From JBBBNV01 sp037137075 (GTDB taxonomy: Bacteria; Bacillota; Bacilli; Paenibacillales; NBRC-103111): 64,000 nucleotides of DNA. Below the pieces are notes generated by a model. The model saw only the letters and a program-made list of their open reading frames with translations. It did not search any database and was not told the origin of the DNA. A program made the translations under genes and the position numbers. The stretch is from assembly GCF_037137075.1 (NCBI RefSeq), contig NZ_JBBBNV010000015.1, positions 51,120 to 115,119 of the forward strand. The letters run 5' to 3'. Shown here piece by piece: positions 1-7,560 of the stretch (position 1 is its first letter; each line of letters opens with the position of its first letter).

Positions 1-1
1 G

Positions 2-1663
2 AAAAATACGGCGGTAACGTATAAAGATTATTTGATTAACATTGTAGACACCCCAGGCCATGCTGACTTCGGAGGCGAAGTAGAGCGCATTATGAAAATG
101 GTTGATGGGGTGCTGCTCGTTGTGGACTCCTTTGAAGGCTGTATGCCGCAAACCAAGTTCGTGCTGCGCAAAGCACTCGAGCAAAACTTGACGCCAATCG
201 TCGTCTTGAACAAAATCGACCGTCCGAACGCCCGTCCTGCTGAAGTTGTAGACGAGGTGCTGGAGCTGTTTATCGAGCTTGGGGCCAATGACGACCAGCT
301 TGATTTCCCGGTTGTTTATGCTTCCGGTCTGCAAGGAACGTCCAGTCTTGTGCCAGAGAAGCAGGATGACAACATGCTGGCCCTGTACGAAACAATTATC
401 AGCCAGATTCCGTCCCCAACCGAGAACCCGGAGGAGCCGCTGCAATTCCTGGTAACTCTGATGGATTACAATGAATATTTGGGCCGAATTGGCGTTGGCC
501 GTGTGAACCGCGGCAAAATCCGTCAAGGTCAGCCGGTTGCCGTAATGACCCGTGAAGGCGGAACGAAGCAGGCCCGGATTGAGAAGCTGTTCGGCTTTCA
601 AGGCTTGAAGCGGATTGAGATTGAAGAAGCTGCGGCGGGCGATATTATCGCGATTGCCGGGATTAAAGACATTAACATCGGGGAAACGATTGCCGATCCG
701 GCAAACCCTGAAGCGCTTCCGGTACTGAAAATCGATGAGCCGACACTGCAAATGACGTTTCTTGTCAACAACAGCCCGTTTGCAGGCCGTGAAGGAAAAT
801 GGGTCACGTCCCGGAAGCTTCGTGAGCGTCTGTTCAAAGAGCTGGAGACCGACGTGGCGCTTCGTGTCGAGGAAACGGACAGCCCGGATGCGTTTATCGT
901 CAGCGGACGCGGCGAGCTCCATCTCGGGATTCTTATTGAAAATATGCGCCGTGAAGGCTTCGAGCTGCAGGTTTCCAAGCCGGAGGTTATTATCAAAATG
1001 GTGGACGGCGTCAAGATGGAGCCGATTGAGCGCCTGTTGATTGACGTGCCGGAAGAAAGCATGGGCTCGGTTATGGAAAGCCTTGGTACGCGCAAAGCCG
1101 AAATGGTGAACATGATTAACCACGGCAACGGCCAAGTGCGCCTGGAATTCCTGATTCCGGCACGCGGTCTGATCGGATACCGGACGAACTTCCTGACACT
1201 GACTCGCGGCTACGGTATTATGAACCATGCGTTTGACAGCTATGGCCCATATGCAGGTGCCGGCGTAGGCGGACGTCATCAGGGCGTGCTGATTTCGACA
1301 GAGAACGGCACGGCCACGCTTTACGGTATTTTGTCCGTCGAGGATCGCGGGATTCTGTTTGTTGAGCCTGCGACAGAAGTATATGAAGGCATGATCGTCG
1401 GCGAGCATACTCGCGATACGGATATTGTTGTCAATATTTGCAAAGAGAAACAATTGACCAACATTCGATCTGCGGGTAAAGATGATACGGTCAAAATGAA
1501 GGTGCCGCGCATTTTCTCCTTGGAGCAAGCGCTGGAATACCTCAATGATGACGAGTACTGCGAGATTACGCCGAAATCGATTCGTCTCCGCAAGAAAATT
1601 TTGAACAAAAGCGAGCGGGAGCGTGCAGAAAAACAACGTAAAATGGCTGAAGCCGGAGTTTAA
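2..1663 (+). CDS. typA: Ribosome-associated GTPase TypA/BipA (5' partial)
   Basis: Translational GTPase of the EF-G-like family that acts on the 70S ribosome in stress adaptation and ribosome assembly. The reading frame is already open at the left edge of the window, so the gene starts upstream; about 553 residues are visible against roughly 610 for the family, and the missing part holds the P-loop (G1). The visible part starts just before the G3 motif DTPGHADF, followed by G4 NKID and a G5-like SGLQG, then the elongation-factor domains and the BipA-type C-terminal domain with its basic tail. The next gene is ylaH, as in Bacillus subtilis, where typA is called ylaG. Identification is secure. 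Confidence 0.97.
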   Translation, partial: KNTAVTYKDYLINIVDTPGHADFGGEVERIMKMVDGVLLVVDSFEGCMPQTKFVLRKALEQNLTPIVVLNKIDRPNARPAEVVDEVLELFIELGANDDQLDFPVVYASGLQGTSSLVPEKQDDNMLALYETIISQIPSPTENPEEPLQFLVTLMDYNEYLGRIGVGRVNRGKIRQGQPVAVMTREGGTKQARIEKLFGFQGLKRIEIEEAAAGDIIAIAGIKDINIGETIADPANPEALPVLKIDEPTLQMTFLVNNSPFAGREGKWVTSRKLRERLFKELETDVALRVEETDSPDAFIVSGRGELHLGILIENMRREGFELQVSKPEVIIKMVDGVKMEPIERLLIDVPEESMGSVMESLGTRKAEMVNMINHGNGQVRLEFLIPARGLIGYRTNFLTLTRGYGIMNHAFDSYGPYAGAGVGGRHQGVLISTENGTATLYGILSVEDRGILFVEPATEVYEGMIVGEHTRDTDIVVNICKEKQLTNIRSAGKDDTVKMKVPRIFSLEQALEYLNDDEYCEITPKSIRLRKKILNKSERERAEKQRKMAEAGV

Positions 1664-1684
1664 TCAGGACGGGGGAAGCGCTCC

Positions 1685-1957
1685 ATGCAAGCATGGTTTG
1701 TAAGTCATCCGTTTTGGACCTATGTCATTATTTATGTGTTTGTTGCGTATGTGTACATTAAAGTGTTTCGCGTACGCAGACTGCCGCTCCTGAAAGAATT
1801 CATTGTTTACGTATTACTTGGCGTCGGTGTTATAATTTTATGGCTGTTCCAGATGGATTTGGGGCTGCCGATTATTATCAGCCTCGGCGTGGCCATATTG
1901 CTCATGCTCATTGTCCGAATCCGGTTCTGGGTACAGGCGAAGCTTGGCAAAAAATAA
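1685..1957 (+). CDS. ylaH: YlaH-like membrane protein
   Basis: Small integral membrane protein of 90 residues with hydrophobic stretches at about residues 9-28, 38-57 and 60-78, so two or three membrane spans and a short basic C-terminus. It lies 21 bases downstream of typA behind a GGGGGAAG ribosome binding site, and in Bacillus subtilis a protein of this type (YlaH) occupies the same place. The biochemical role is unknown. The assignment rests on size, topology and synteny. Transcription probably ends at the hairpin just downstream. Confidence 0.8.
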   Translation: MQAWFVSHPFWTYVIIYVFVAYVYIKVFRVRRLPLLKEFIVYVLLGVGVIILWLFQMDLGLPIIISLGVAILLMLIVRIRFWVQAKLGKK

Positions 1958-1970
1958 CGCTTTGCTCACG

Positions 1971-2020
1971 GCAGCCCGGGCAGGCGGCGAAAGCCGTCTC
2001 TTCCCGGGCTGCGCTTTTTT
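1971..2020 (+). terminator. Rho-independent terminator after typA-ylaH
   Basis: A 10-base inverted repeat, GCAGCCCGGG paired with CCCGGGCTGC, encloses a smaller GGCG/CGTC-type stem and is followed by GCTTTTTTATT. It ends the typA-ylaH transcript. Confidence 0.85.
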
Positions 2021-2136
2021 ATTAGTCAGGGGCGCGGGGGTTACCGTAATTTTTCAATTGAATGAGCTTGAACTCGCAGCAAAATAGAAGCGGCGAAGGA
2101 TGGCATACAAATGATTTCAATAGGAGAGGGATGCCA

Positions 2137-2649
2137 ATGTCGAGGGTATGGCTCGTTCCGCTGAAAAGCCGCGACCCGCTGACGCTGGGCGGAGAGAGGC
2201 TGGGCTGTGATGATCCGGATTCACTTCAGGCTTTGCGCCTGCTGATGCAGGAGGTCCATCCAAGAGCGCTTATGCTGTTTAAAACAGCAAGCCTGCTTGC
2301 CGAAGAAGAATCTGCAATCCCCCGGGAGAGCGGTGCAAACGATACAGCGCCGTTTGATACGGGTAAACAGTCTTCCTTGTCCTGCGGCGTATCTATGGCA
2401 CGGCTTGAGTTGAACGTGCCTGGTGAAGTGACGATTGGCGGGACTCCGGGTGCCATGCGGTTGTCCTCCTGTGCTGAAGCCTTGCTGAACCGGCTCCCGG
2501 CTGTCGCTGAAGTAAAGAGGTGGATGGATGATGCCCCAATCGGGAGAGCAGGGCTTCCTGCGCAGGCCGCGCAATGGCTGGAAGCGATGCAGAGGTGGCA
2601 CGGCGAAGGCTGGGATGTCATACTGCTGAAGGAGGATGGACAGCAATGA
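2137..2649 (+). CDS. Unrecognised soluble protein, possibly GerMN-like, first gene of LCP trio
   Basis: Encodes 170 residues with no signal peptide or membrane span. I do not recognise the family with confidence. The layout (a beta strand VWLVPL, a helix SLQALRLLMQE, then a hydrophobic strand ARLELNV and a helix ALLNRLPAVAEVKRW ending in a short strand) loosely recalls the GerMN domain of germination protein GerM, but this is a weak visual resemblance only. An ATG at 2131 is also in frame; 2137 was chosen because GGAGAGGG sits 6 bases upstream. The stop overlaps the start of the next gene (ATGA), so the two are translationally coupled, and an LCP gene follows with the same coupling. Confidence 0.7.
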   Translation: MSRVWLVPLKSRDPLTLGGERLGCDDPDSLQALRLLMQEVHPRALMLFKTASLLAEEESAIPRESGANDTAPFDTGKQSSLSCGVSMARLELNVPGEVTIGGTPGAMRLSSCAEALLNRLPAVAEVKRWMDDAPIGRAGLPAQAAQWLEAMQRWHGEGWDVILLKEDGQQ

Positions 2650-3002
2650 GGCTGCAGGATGCATTGTTTAATTGGCTTCAAATTCGTCTTGTCTCGGAAG
2701 GACGACCGGGGGATGGGGCTGCGATGGAAACCCAGCAATTTTTTATGCAAATTTTAGAGGAAGACCATAAACTCAGCCAGGTCGGGTTTCGCATAGAAGA
2801 TGAGGAATACTACATCGTTCATTACATCGCCGAAGGCCAGCCGCGTGAACAGCGGTTCGACCGGGAGCTTGCGGATCAGCTGCTTGCAGAAATCAACGCC
2901 AATCCCAAATATAATGACAGTCCTATACCGCTGCAGGGTAGCGTCAAAACGGGCTGCGGCAATGCCGGCGAGGAGACCGGAGAGGGAGGGGGTGCGGAAT
3001 GA
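2646..3002 (+). CDS. Unrecognised small acidic protein, second gene of LCP trio
   Basis: Encodes 118 residues. It has no signal peptide or membrane segment. The first 90 residues look like a compact alpha/beta domain (charged helix, the strands GFRIEDEEYYIVHYIAE, then a helix LADQLLAEINAN), followed by a glycine- and glutamate-rich tail. I do not recognise the family. Start ATG at 2646 overlaps the upstream stop, and its own stop overlaps the ATG of the LCP gene at 2999, so all three are probably made from one message in fixed ratio. A link to cell wall polymer attachment is inferred only from this coupling. Confidence 0.72.
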   Translation: MRLQDALFNWLQIRLVSEGRPGDGAAMETQQFFMQILEEDHKLSQVGFRIEDEEYYIVHYIAEGQPREQRFDRELADQLLAEINANPKYNDSPIPLQGSVKTGCGNAGEETGEGGGAE

Positions 3003-4069
3003 GCGCTCAGCCTCCGACGAACGGGCCGGAGCCGCCTTCATTTGTGAAACGGGGCACTCCTCTTAGCCGCAAAGAGTCGGCAGATATCCGCAAGCATGTC
3101 AAACGTGCGGCCGGATCACGTCCCTCTGGCTGGCGTACCTTCGGCAAGATTTTATTGTGGATTTTGTTTATCGGACTTCTGGGTGGCGGTGCCGCGGCGG
3201 GTTATGTGCTGTTAAAGGCGGACCAGGCGATTCGTACCGTCGGAACAGATGCTTCCGTGCCTGCAGACAAGGCGGATAAACCGTTTGCAATGCTCCTGCT
3301 CGGCATGGACACCCGAAAAGCGACGGGCAGCCTGAATACTGATGTCATTATTGTGGCGGCGTTTAACCCGGAGCGGAAAACAGCTACGCTGGTTTCCATT
3401 CCAAGGGATACCTACATGACGGTGAAGGTGAAGGGACTGCGTCAAAACAAGGCCAATGCGTATTATGCCAATTTTAAATTGGGCGAGCAATCCAAGGGCC
3501 AGGCCGAAAAAGAAATGAAGGACTTGTTCTCCAAATATTTGGACGTGCCGATCTCATATATCGGCTCCGTTGATTTCTCCGGGTTTGCCGCAATCGTGGA
3601 TCGGCTCGGAGGCTTGACGCTGACAGTGGATTCCGACATGTGCTACCGTGATAATTACGATAAAACCGATATTCGCCTCAGCAAAGGCCTGCAGCACCTG
3701 GATGGGGAACAAACGCTTAATTTTGTGCGTTATCGCCATTCGAACTGCCGTCCGGCTACACCGGAATCCAATGATATTGAGCGAAATGAGCGTCAATCCA
3801 TGGTGCTGCGGGAAATTCAAGGCCGCATGCTGTCGCTCGGCAGTCTGACCAGGCTGGGCCCTGTCATTGAAGCAGCTGGAGAGCATGTCAAGACGGATAT
3901 GCCGTCCGAGCAAATTCGCAGGCTCCTGATGACATATCTTTTGGCGGGCCGCGATAATATGAACTATGTACACCTTGCCGGAAAATGGCAAAGTCCTTAT
4001 ATTACGATCGATGAAGAGGAGCTGAAGCAGGCCAAGGATGCGTTGAAGCAGGAACTCAAGGAAGAGTGA
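2999..4069 (+). CDS. LytR-CpsA-Psr (LCP) family protein
   Basis: LCP enzymes transfer wall polymers such as teichoic acids from undecaprenyl-phosphate carriers to peptidoglycan, working outside the membrane. This 356-residue protein has a proline-rich, basic cytoplasmic head (1-45), one membrane span (about 50-72) and an extracellular LCP domain from about residue 94. Family hallmarks are visible: LLLGMDTR, SIPRDTYM, NKANAYY, DRLGGLTLTVD, and the arginine-rich FVRYRH followed by DIERNERQ. The ATG overlaps the stop of the upstream gene. Several LCP paralogues usually exist per genome, so the exact polymer is unknown, and the symbols lytR or tagU would be a guess. Confidence 0.93.
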   Translation: MSAQPPTNGPEPPSFVKRGTPLSRKESADIRKHVKRAAGSRPSGWRTFGKILLWILFIGLLGGGAAAGYVLLKADQAIRTVGTDASVPADKADKPFAMLLLGMDTRKATGSLNTDVIIVAAFNPERKTATLVSIPRDTYMTVKVKGLRQNKANAYYANFKLGEQSKGQAEKEMKDLFSKYLDVPISYIGSVDFSGFAAIVDRLGGLTLTVDSDMCYRDNYDKTDIRLSKGLQHLDGEQTLNFVRYRHSNCRPATPESNDIERNERQSMVLREIQGRMLSLGSLTRLGPVIEAAGEHVKTDMPSEQIRRLLMTYLLAGRDNMNYVHLAGKWQSPYITIDEEELKQAKDALKQELKEE

Positions 4070-4111
4070 CTGTTCGGTGGCAGACGGTATGTTATCCGGG
4101 CTGGAGCCCAC

Positions 4112-4139
4112 TTTAAAAGAGCCGGTTTTATGCTATAAT
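4112..4139 (+). promoter_or_regulatory. Candidate sigma-A promoter (extended -10)
   Basis: A perfect TATAAT at 4134-4139 is preceded by TGC, forming an extended -10. A weak -35 candidate TTTAAA lies at 4112-4117 with a 16-base spacer. It would drive the FMN-barrel gene at 4232, leaving a leader of roughly 85 bases. Confidence 0.6.
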
Positions 4140-4231
4140 AGAGGCAAAGGCATTTAGTACATAAGCTTTTACTGATGAACGCCATACCTGACTTTAGACG
4201 CATGTAAGCGATAAAGGAGGCCTTCTACTAC

Positions 4232-4684
4232 ATGGCAGAACTCGTAACAGCATTATCCGAACCCCTGCTCAGCCTGCTTCGGCAGCAAACGCTCGTTTTG
4301 CTCGGCACGACTGATGCGCAGACGGATTCGCCGGCGATTAGCGCCATTTCTTGGGTGTATGCAGTGAATGCCAAAACGGTAAGGTTTGCCATTGATCAGC
4401 GTTCCCGGGTAGTAGCTAACCTTGGCAAACAGCCGCTGGCTGTATTGACTGTGTTCGGCGAAGGAACTATCAACGCTATTTACGGCAAAGCCAGACTGGT
4501 CTGTGAAGCCCTGGAGGAAGTGCCCTTCAAGCTGGCCTGCTTTGATGTTGAAATCGACACGGTGCGGGATGCGATGTTTTATGGCTCCCGCATTTCTGTC
4601 GATCCGGAATATGAGAAAACCTATAACAAACAAGCTGCGGAGAAGCTGGATGGACAAGTGTTTTCCGCAATGAAAAAGGCCTAA
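4232..4684 (+). CDS. Pyridoxamine 5'-phosphate oxidase-like FMN-binding protein
   Basis: A 150-residue single-domain protein that looks like the FMN-binding split-barrel fold: an N-terminal helix, the strand QTLVLLGTTDAQ, then SPAISAISWVYAVNAKTVRFAID, the RSRVVANLGKQP loop and ending strands of the barrel. Family members bind flavin or related cofactors and act as oxidoreductases or nitroreductase-like enzymes; the substrate here cannot be told. ATG at 4232 follows AAAGGAGG with good spacing. It is monocistronic, with its own promoter and a terminator directly at the stop. A similar gene is common near ylaK in Paenibacillaceae as far as I recall. Confidence 0.78.
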   Translation: MAELVTALSEPLLSLLRQQTLVLLGTTDAQTDSPAISAISWVYAVNAKTVRFAIDQRSRVVANLGKQPLAVLTVFGEGTINAIYGKARLVCEALEEVPFKLACFDVEIDTVRDAMFYGSRISVDPEYEKTYNKQAAEKLDGQVFSAMKKA

Positions 4685-4710
4685 GTACGTTTTGTGTACT
4701 AGGCTTTTTT
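4673..4710. terminator. Terminator after FMN-barrel gene, probably bidirectional
   Basis: AAAAAGGCCTAAGTAC pairs with GTACTAGGCTTTTTT with one bulged base. T-runs on both strands suggest it also stops transcripts of the converging lipoprotein gene. It includes the last codons of the upstream gene. Confidence 0.8.
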
Positions 4711-4766
4711 CTTACTTCTTACTTGATATAAGGAGAAGGGGTGTGCGGATTCCAGGCTTTTTCAGG

Positions 4767-5327
4767 CTACAGGTTATTGGATTGAAACTGCCCTTCGTTT
4801 TCCGCTTTGCTCGGCTCGGGCTGCTCCGGACGAATGTCTCTTGGAATTTGGGGGACGATACGTCCGATCAGCTCGGCTAACTGCTCCGCTATGCCGGCCA
4901 TAGGACGTCCATGACGGACGTCATCCCGGATTCGGGCGATTCGCGCATTCAAATCCAGATCCGCTGTGACGAAGGCATTGACGCCATACGGGTCCTTGCG
5001 AAGCGCTTCTGCTACGGAATACTTAATGACATCGACCCGGGCCCGTTCGAGCGACTCATCTACATCAAGACCGACAATAGCTGTGTTGCCGATGACAACG
5101 CAGGTTGCTTTTTTAACACTGGGATTACTCTCCGCCAGCTTCTCCAAATGATCGGCAACTTCTTGCCGGTTCTCGATTTGCTTCTTCTCCGGCGCCGTTT
5201 GCTGTACACGGATTTGACCGGCTTGACCCGTTGATTCTTGAGAGGGGGCGGTTTCTTTCTGTTGATTCATACACCCGGCCAGCAGTAAACAGCTTATTCC
5301 TGTCGTCCACAAAATGCGAAGACGCAT
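4767..5327 (-). CDS. ylaJ: YhcN/YlaJ family sporulation lipoprotein
   Basis: A 186-residue lipoprotein. The N-terminus has a basic head, a hydrophobic segment and the lipobox LLAG-Cys (Cys at about residue 19), so it is exported and lipid-anchored. The rest matches the YhcN/YlaJ pattern: VADHLEKLAESNPSVKKA, the strand TCVVIGNTAIVGLDVD, then EALRKDPYGVNAFVTADLDLNARI. Family members are found in the spore and affect germination. Start ATG at 5327 has AAAGGA 8 bases upstream; longer in-frame starts up to 5483 lack a binding site and run into the divergent gene. In B. subtilis ylaJ also neighbours ylaK. Confidence 0.88.
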   Translation of the reverse strand: MRLRILWTTGISCLLLAGCMNQQKETAPSQESTGQAGQIRVQQTAPEKKQIENRQEVADHLEKLAESNPSVKKATCVVIGNTAIVGLDVDESLERARVDVIKYSVAEALRKDPYGVNAFVTADLDLNARIARIRDDVRHGRPMAGIAEQLAELIGRIVPQIPRDIRPEQPEPSKAENEGQFQSNNL

Positions 5328-5455
5328 GTGCATCCGTCCTTTCCGCGATTGGTTCATTGTTTCATAGGTTGTCCCGCATGCGCCTCGGTTATGTACTTGA
5401 TCGTGCCTTCCGATTTCCAATTCAGGGCAGGCACAATTCATAGGAGGGAACCCGG

Positions 5456-6787
5456 ATGAAAAAAATTTACGTGCTCGATACAAACGTACTGCTGCATGAT
5501 CCGAACGCGGTTTTCGCTTTTGACGATAACGATGTCGTTATTCCGGCTGTCGTGCTGGAGGAGATTGATACCAAAAAGCGGAATGCCGACGAGCTCGGAC
5601 GAAATGCCCGGTATGTATCTAGACTTCTGGATTCCCTTCGGTCGCAAGGCCGCTTATTTGAAGGCGTGGAGCTGGAGCAGGGGGGCTCTGTAAAGGTAGA
5701 GCTGAACCATCGCAGCTTTGTGAAAATGCAGGAGGTGTTCGGGGAGATAACGAATGATAACCGCATTCTGGCGGTTGCTTTGAATTATCATGTTGAAGAG
5801 CAGGAGAAGCCGGAGCCCAAGCCTGTCGTTATTGTCAGTAAGGACACTTTGGTTCGGATTAAAGCCGATGTGCTGGGCTTGACGGCCGAAGACTACATGT
5901 CCGACCGGATCGTAAGCCAGAGCGATATGTATGCCGGGTGTATCACCCTGAGGGTTCATCCGGGAGTGATCGATGAATTTTACAATGCCCGGTTCCTCCC
6001 GGTTTCCAGTCTGAACTTGGGATACCCGCTTCACCCGCATGAGTTCGTCATTCTGAAGGATGAAATGGGCACAAGCAAGTCGGCGCTGCTCAAAACGAGT
6101 GCAGATTCGAAGCGACTGGAGCCGCTGTTTCTCAGCAATGACCAAATCTGGGGAATCGGCGCCCGGAACGTTCAGCAGCGCATGGCGCTGGAACTCCTGC
6201 TGAATGATGACATACCGCTCATCACGCTGACCGGCAAGGCGGGAACAGGAAAAACGCTGCTGACGCTTGCCGCGGGCTTGATGAAAATCGAGGATGAGCG
6301 CAAATACAAGAAGCTGCTGATTGCGCGTCCCGTTGTCCCCATGGGCAAGGACATCGGTTATTTACCCGGAGAGAAAGAAGAGAAGCTGCGTCCGTGGATG
6401 CAGCCGATTTATGATAATCTGGAATTTTTGTTTGATACGAAAAGACCGGGAGATATCGACAAGGTGCTTGCGGGTCTGGGCAGTATTCAGGTCGAAGCGC
6501 TGACCTATATTCGCGGCCGGTCCATTCCGGGCCAGTTTATTATTATCGACGAGGCGCAAAATCTGACCAAGCATGAGGTCAAAACCATTGTGAGCCGCGT
6601 CGGCGAGGGCAGTAAAATCGTACTCATGGGAGATCCGGAGCAAATAGATCATCCTTATCTGGATGCAACCAGCAATGGCCTGACCTATTTGGTGGAGCGG
6701 TTTAAGCAGGAGCCTCTGTCCGGGCACATTACGCTGGAACGCGGCGAACGCTCGCCGCTCGCCCAATCGGCAGCTGATTTGCTGTAA
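5456..6787 (+). CDS. ylaK: PIN domain-PhoH ATPase (YlaK)
   Basis: A 443-residue two-domain protein. The N-terminal PIN nuclease-like domain (about 1-135) begins KIYVLDTNVLLHDP with the first acidic residue Asp8 and later acidic positions (EE at 35-36, TNDNRI near 100). The C-terminal PhoH-type ATPase has a P-loop GKAGTGKT at 260-267 and Walker B IIIDEAQ around 362-368. PIN-PhoH proteins are RNA helicase/ribonuclease enzymes, often called PhoH2. The ATG at 5456 follows ATAGGAGGG. It is divergent from the YlaJ-type gene and ends at a shared convergent terminator. Confidence 0.93.
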   Translation: MKKIYVLDTNVLLHDPNAVFAFDDNDVVIPAVVLEEIDTKKRNADELGRNARYVSRLLDSLRSQGRLFEGVELEQGGSVKVELNHRSFVKMQEVFGEITNDNRILAVALNYHVEEQEKPEPKPVVIVSKDTLVRIKADVLGLTAEDYMSDRIVSQSDMYAGCITLRVHPGVIDEFYNARFLPVSSLNLGYPLHPHEFVILKDEMGTSKSALLKTSADSKRLEPLFLSNDQIWGIGARNVQQRMALELLLNDDIPLITLTGKAGTGKTLLTLAAGLMKIEDERKYKKLLIARPVVPMGKDIGYLPGEKEEKLRPWMQPIYDNLEFLFDTKRPGDIDKVLAGLGSIQVEALTYIRGRSIPGQFIIIDEAQNLTKHEVKTIVSRVGEGSKIVLMGDPEQIDHPYLDATSNGLTYLVERFKQEPLSGHITLERGERSPLAQSAADLL

Positions 6788-6833
6788 GCCTTCCGAGGTC
6801 CGTCACCAATTTAACCCATCCCCTTGCGCTAAA

Positions 6834-6886
6834 AGAAAAAACCGCCTAGCTCCGATTCCAGCAGGATCGGGGAAGGCGGTTTTTTA
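6834..6886. terminator. Bidirectional terminator between ylaK and the 6884 gene
   Basis: AAAAAACCGCCT at the left pairs with AGGCGGTTTTTT at the right around an inner TCCGAT/ATCGGG stem. T-runs exist on both strands. The stop codon of the converging gene lies inside the right T-run. Confidence 0.88.
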
Positions 6887-7414
6887 CTTGAAGGGATACC
6901 CGGTACCCGGGCTGCTCACTTCTTGCGGCTCCAGCCATTCGATGGCACACATATAGGCCCGGGCGATACCTTCCATCAGTGCCTTGAAGGAGCTATCGAC
7001 TGCATAGATGCGGCCGTTTCCGTCAGGAAGGGCGGCGAGCAGATGCTCGTCCATTTGGGCTTCGGCCTGCTCCGGTGCTGCAGCCGCCGGCTGGAACGTG
7101 TGGAAGCGGAACAAAGCGCAGGCATCATGGTACAAATAACGGTGTCCCGCCCGGCTTTGAAAGCCATAGTCGTCCCAGAGCGGCTTCGTTTCCGCGGAAA
7201 CTGGCAGCATAAGCAGCAAAACCGGTTCAGCGCCGAACTGATAGCGTTCACACAAGCCGGCCGTTTTTTCCTGCTCCTCCATGCTGTTGACAATGAGCAG
7301 CTCTTTATCGCGGTCGAATAATTGGATTTCCGCAGCCAGCGCCTTGACAAATTGTGCATAAAAGCCCGCCTGCTTGCCTTCCGGCGGCGCCATAATGATG
7401 CCATATTTTAGCAT
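6884..7414 (-). CDS. Unrecognised 176-residue cytoplasmic protein
   Basis: No family recognised. The protein opens with a strand-helix pair (LKYGIIMAPPEGKQAGFYAQFVKALAAEIQ), continues with a second hydrophobic strand (ELLIVNS) and a third (PVLLLMLPVSA), which suggests a small alpha/beta fold, and ends with a helix containing ALMEGIARAYMCAIEWLE. There is no signal peptide or membrane span. The ATG at 7414 has GGGAGG 9 bases upstream on the minus strand. It is monocistronic and convergent with ylaK. Good codon character and a strong binding site make it a real gene. Confidence 0.78.
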   Translation of the reverse strand: MLKYGIIMAPPEGKQAGFYAQFVKALAAEIQLFDRDKELLIVNSMEEQEKTAGLCERYQFGAEPVLLLMLPVSAETKPLWDDYGFQSRAGHRYLYHDACALFRFHTFQPAAAAPEQAEAQMDEHLLAALPDGNGRIYAVDSSFKALMEGIARAYMCAIEWLEPQEVSSPGTGYPFK

Positions 7415-7560
7415 GTGCCCATCCTCCCGATTAGTTTCTTATCCAAATTATGCCACAGGAACGGTTCCTTCGGCAAAATGTGTGAAAATGTGGGTGACAA
7501 GACAAGAAGCGGCGGTTTCTGGTAGAATAAATAGAACAACGATTAACAAGGGAGCGCGTT

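Noticed and set aside
598..1128. Minus-strand open frame inside typA
   Set aside because: It is the antisense shadow of a conserved GTPase gene, with no binding site or independent support.
5328..5455. Sigma-G-like promoter for the YlaJ-type gene (GCATG then CAATGAA about 17 bases later on the minus strand)
   Set aside because: The -10 agrees at only three of five fixed positions with CATnnTA, so it is not strong enough to list.
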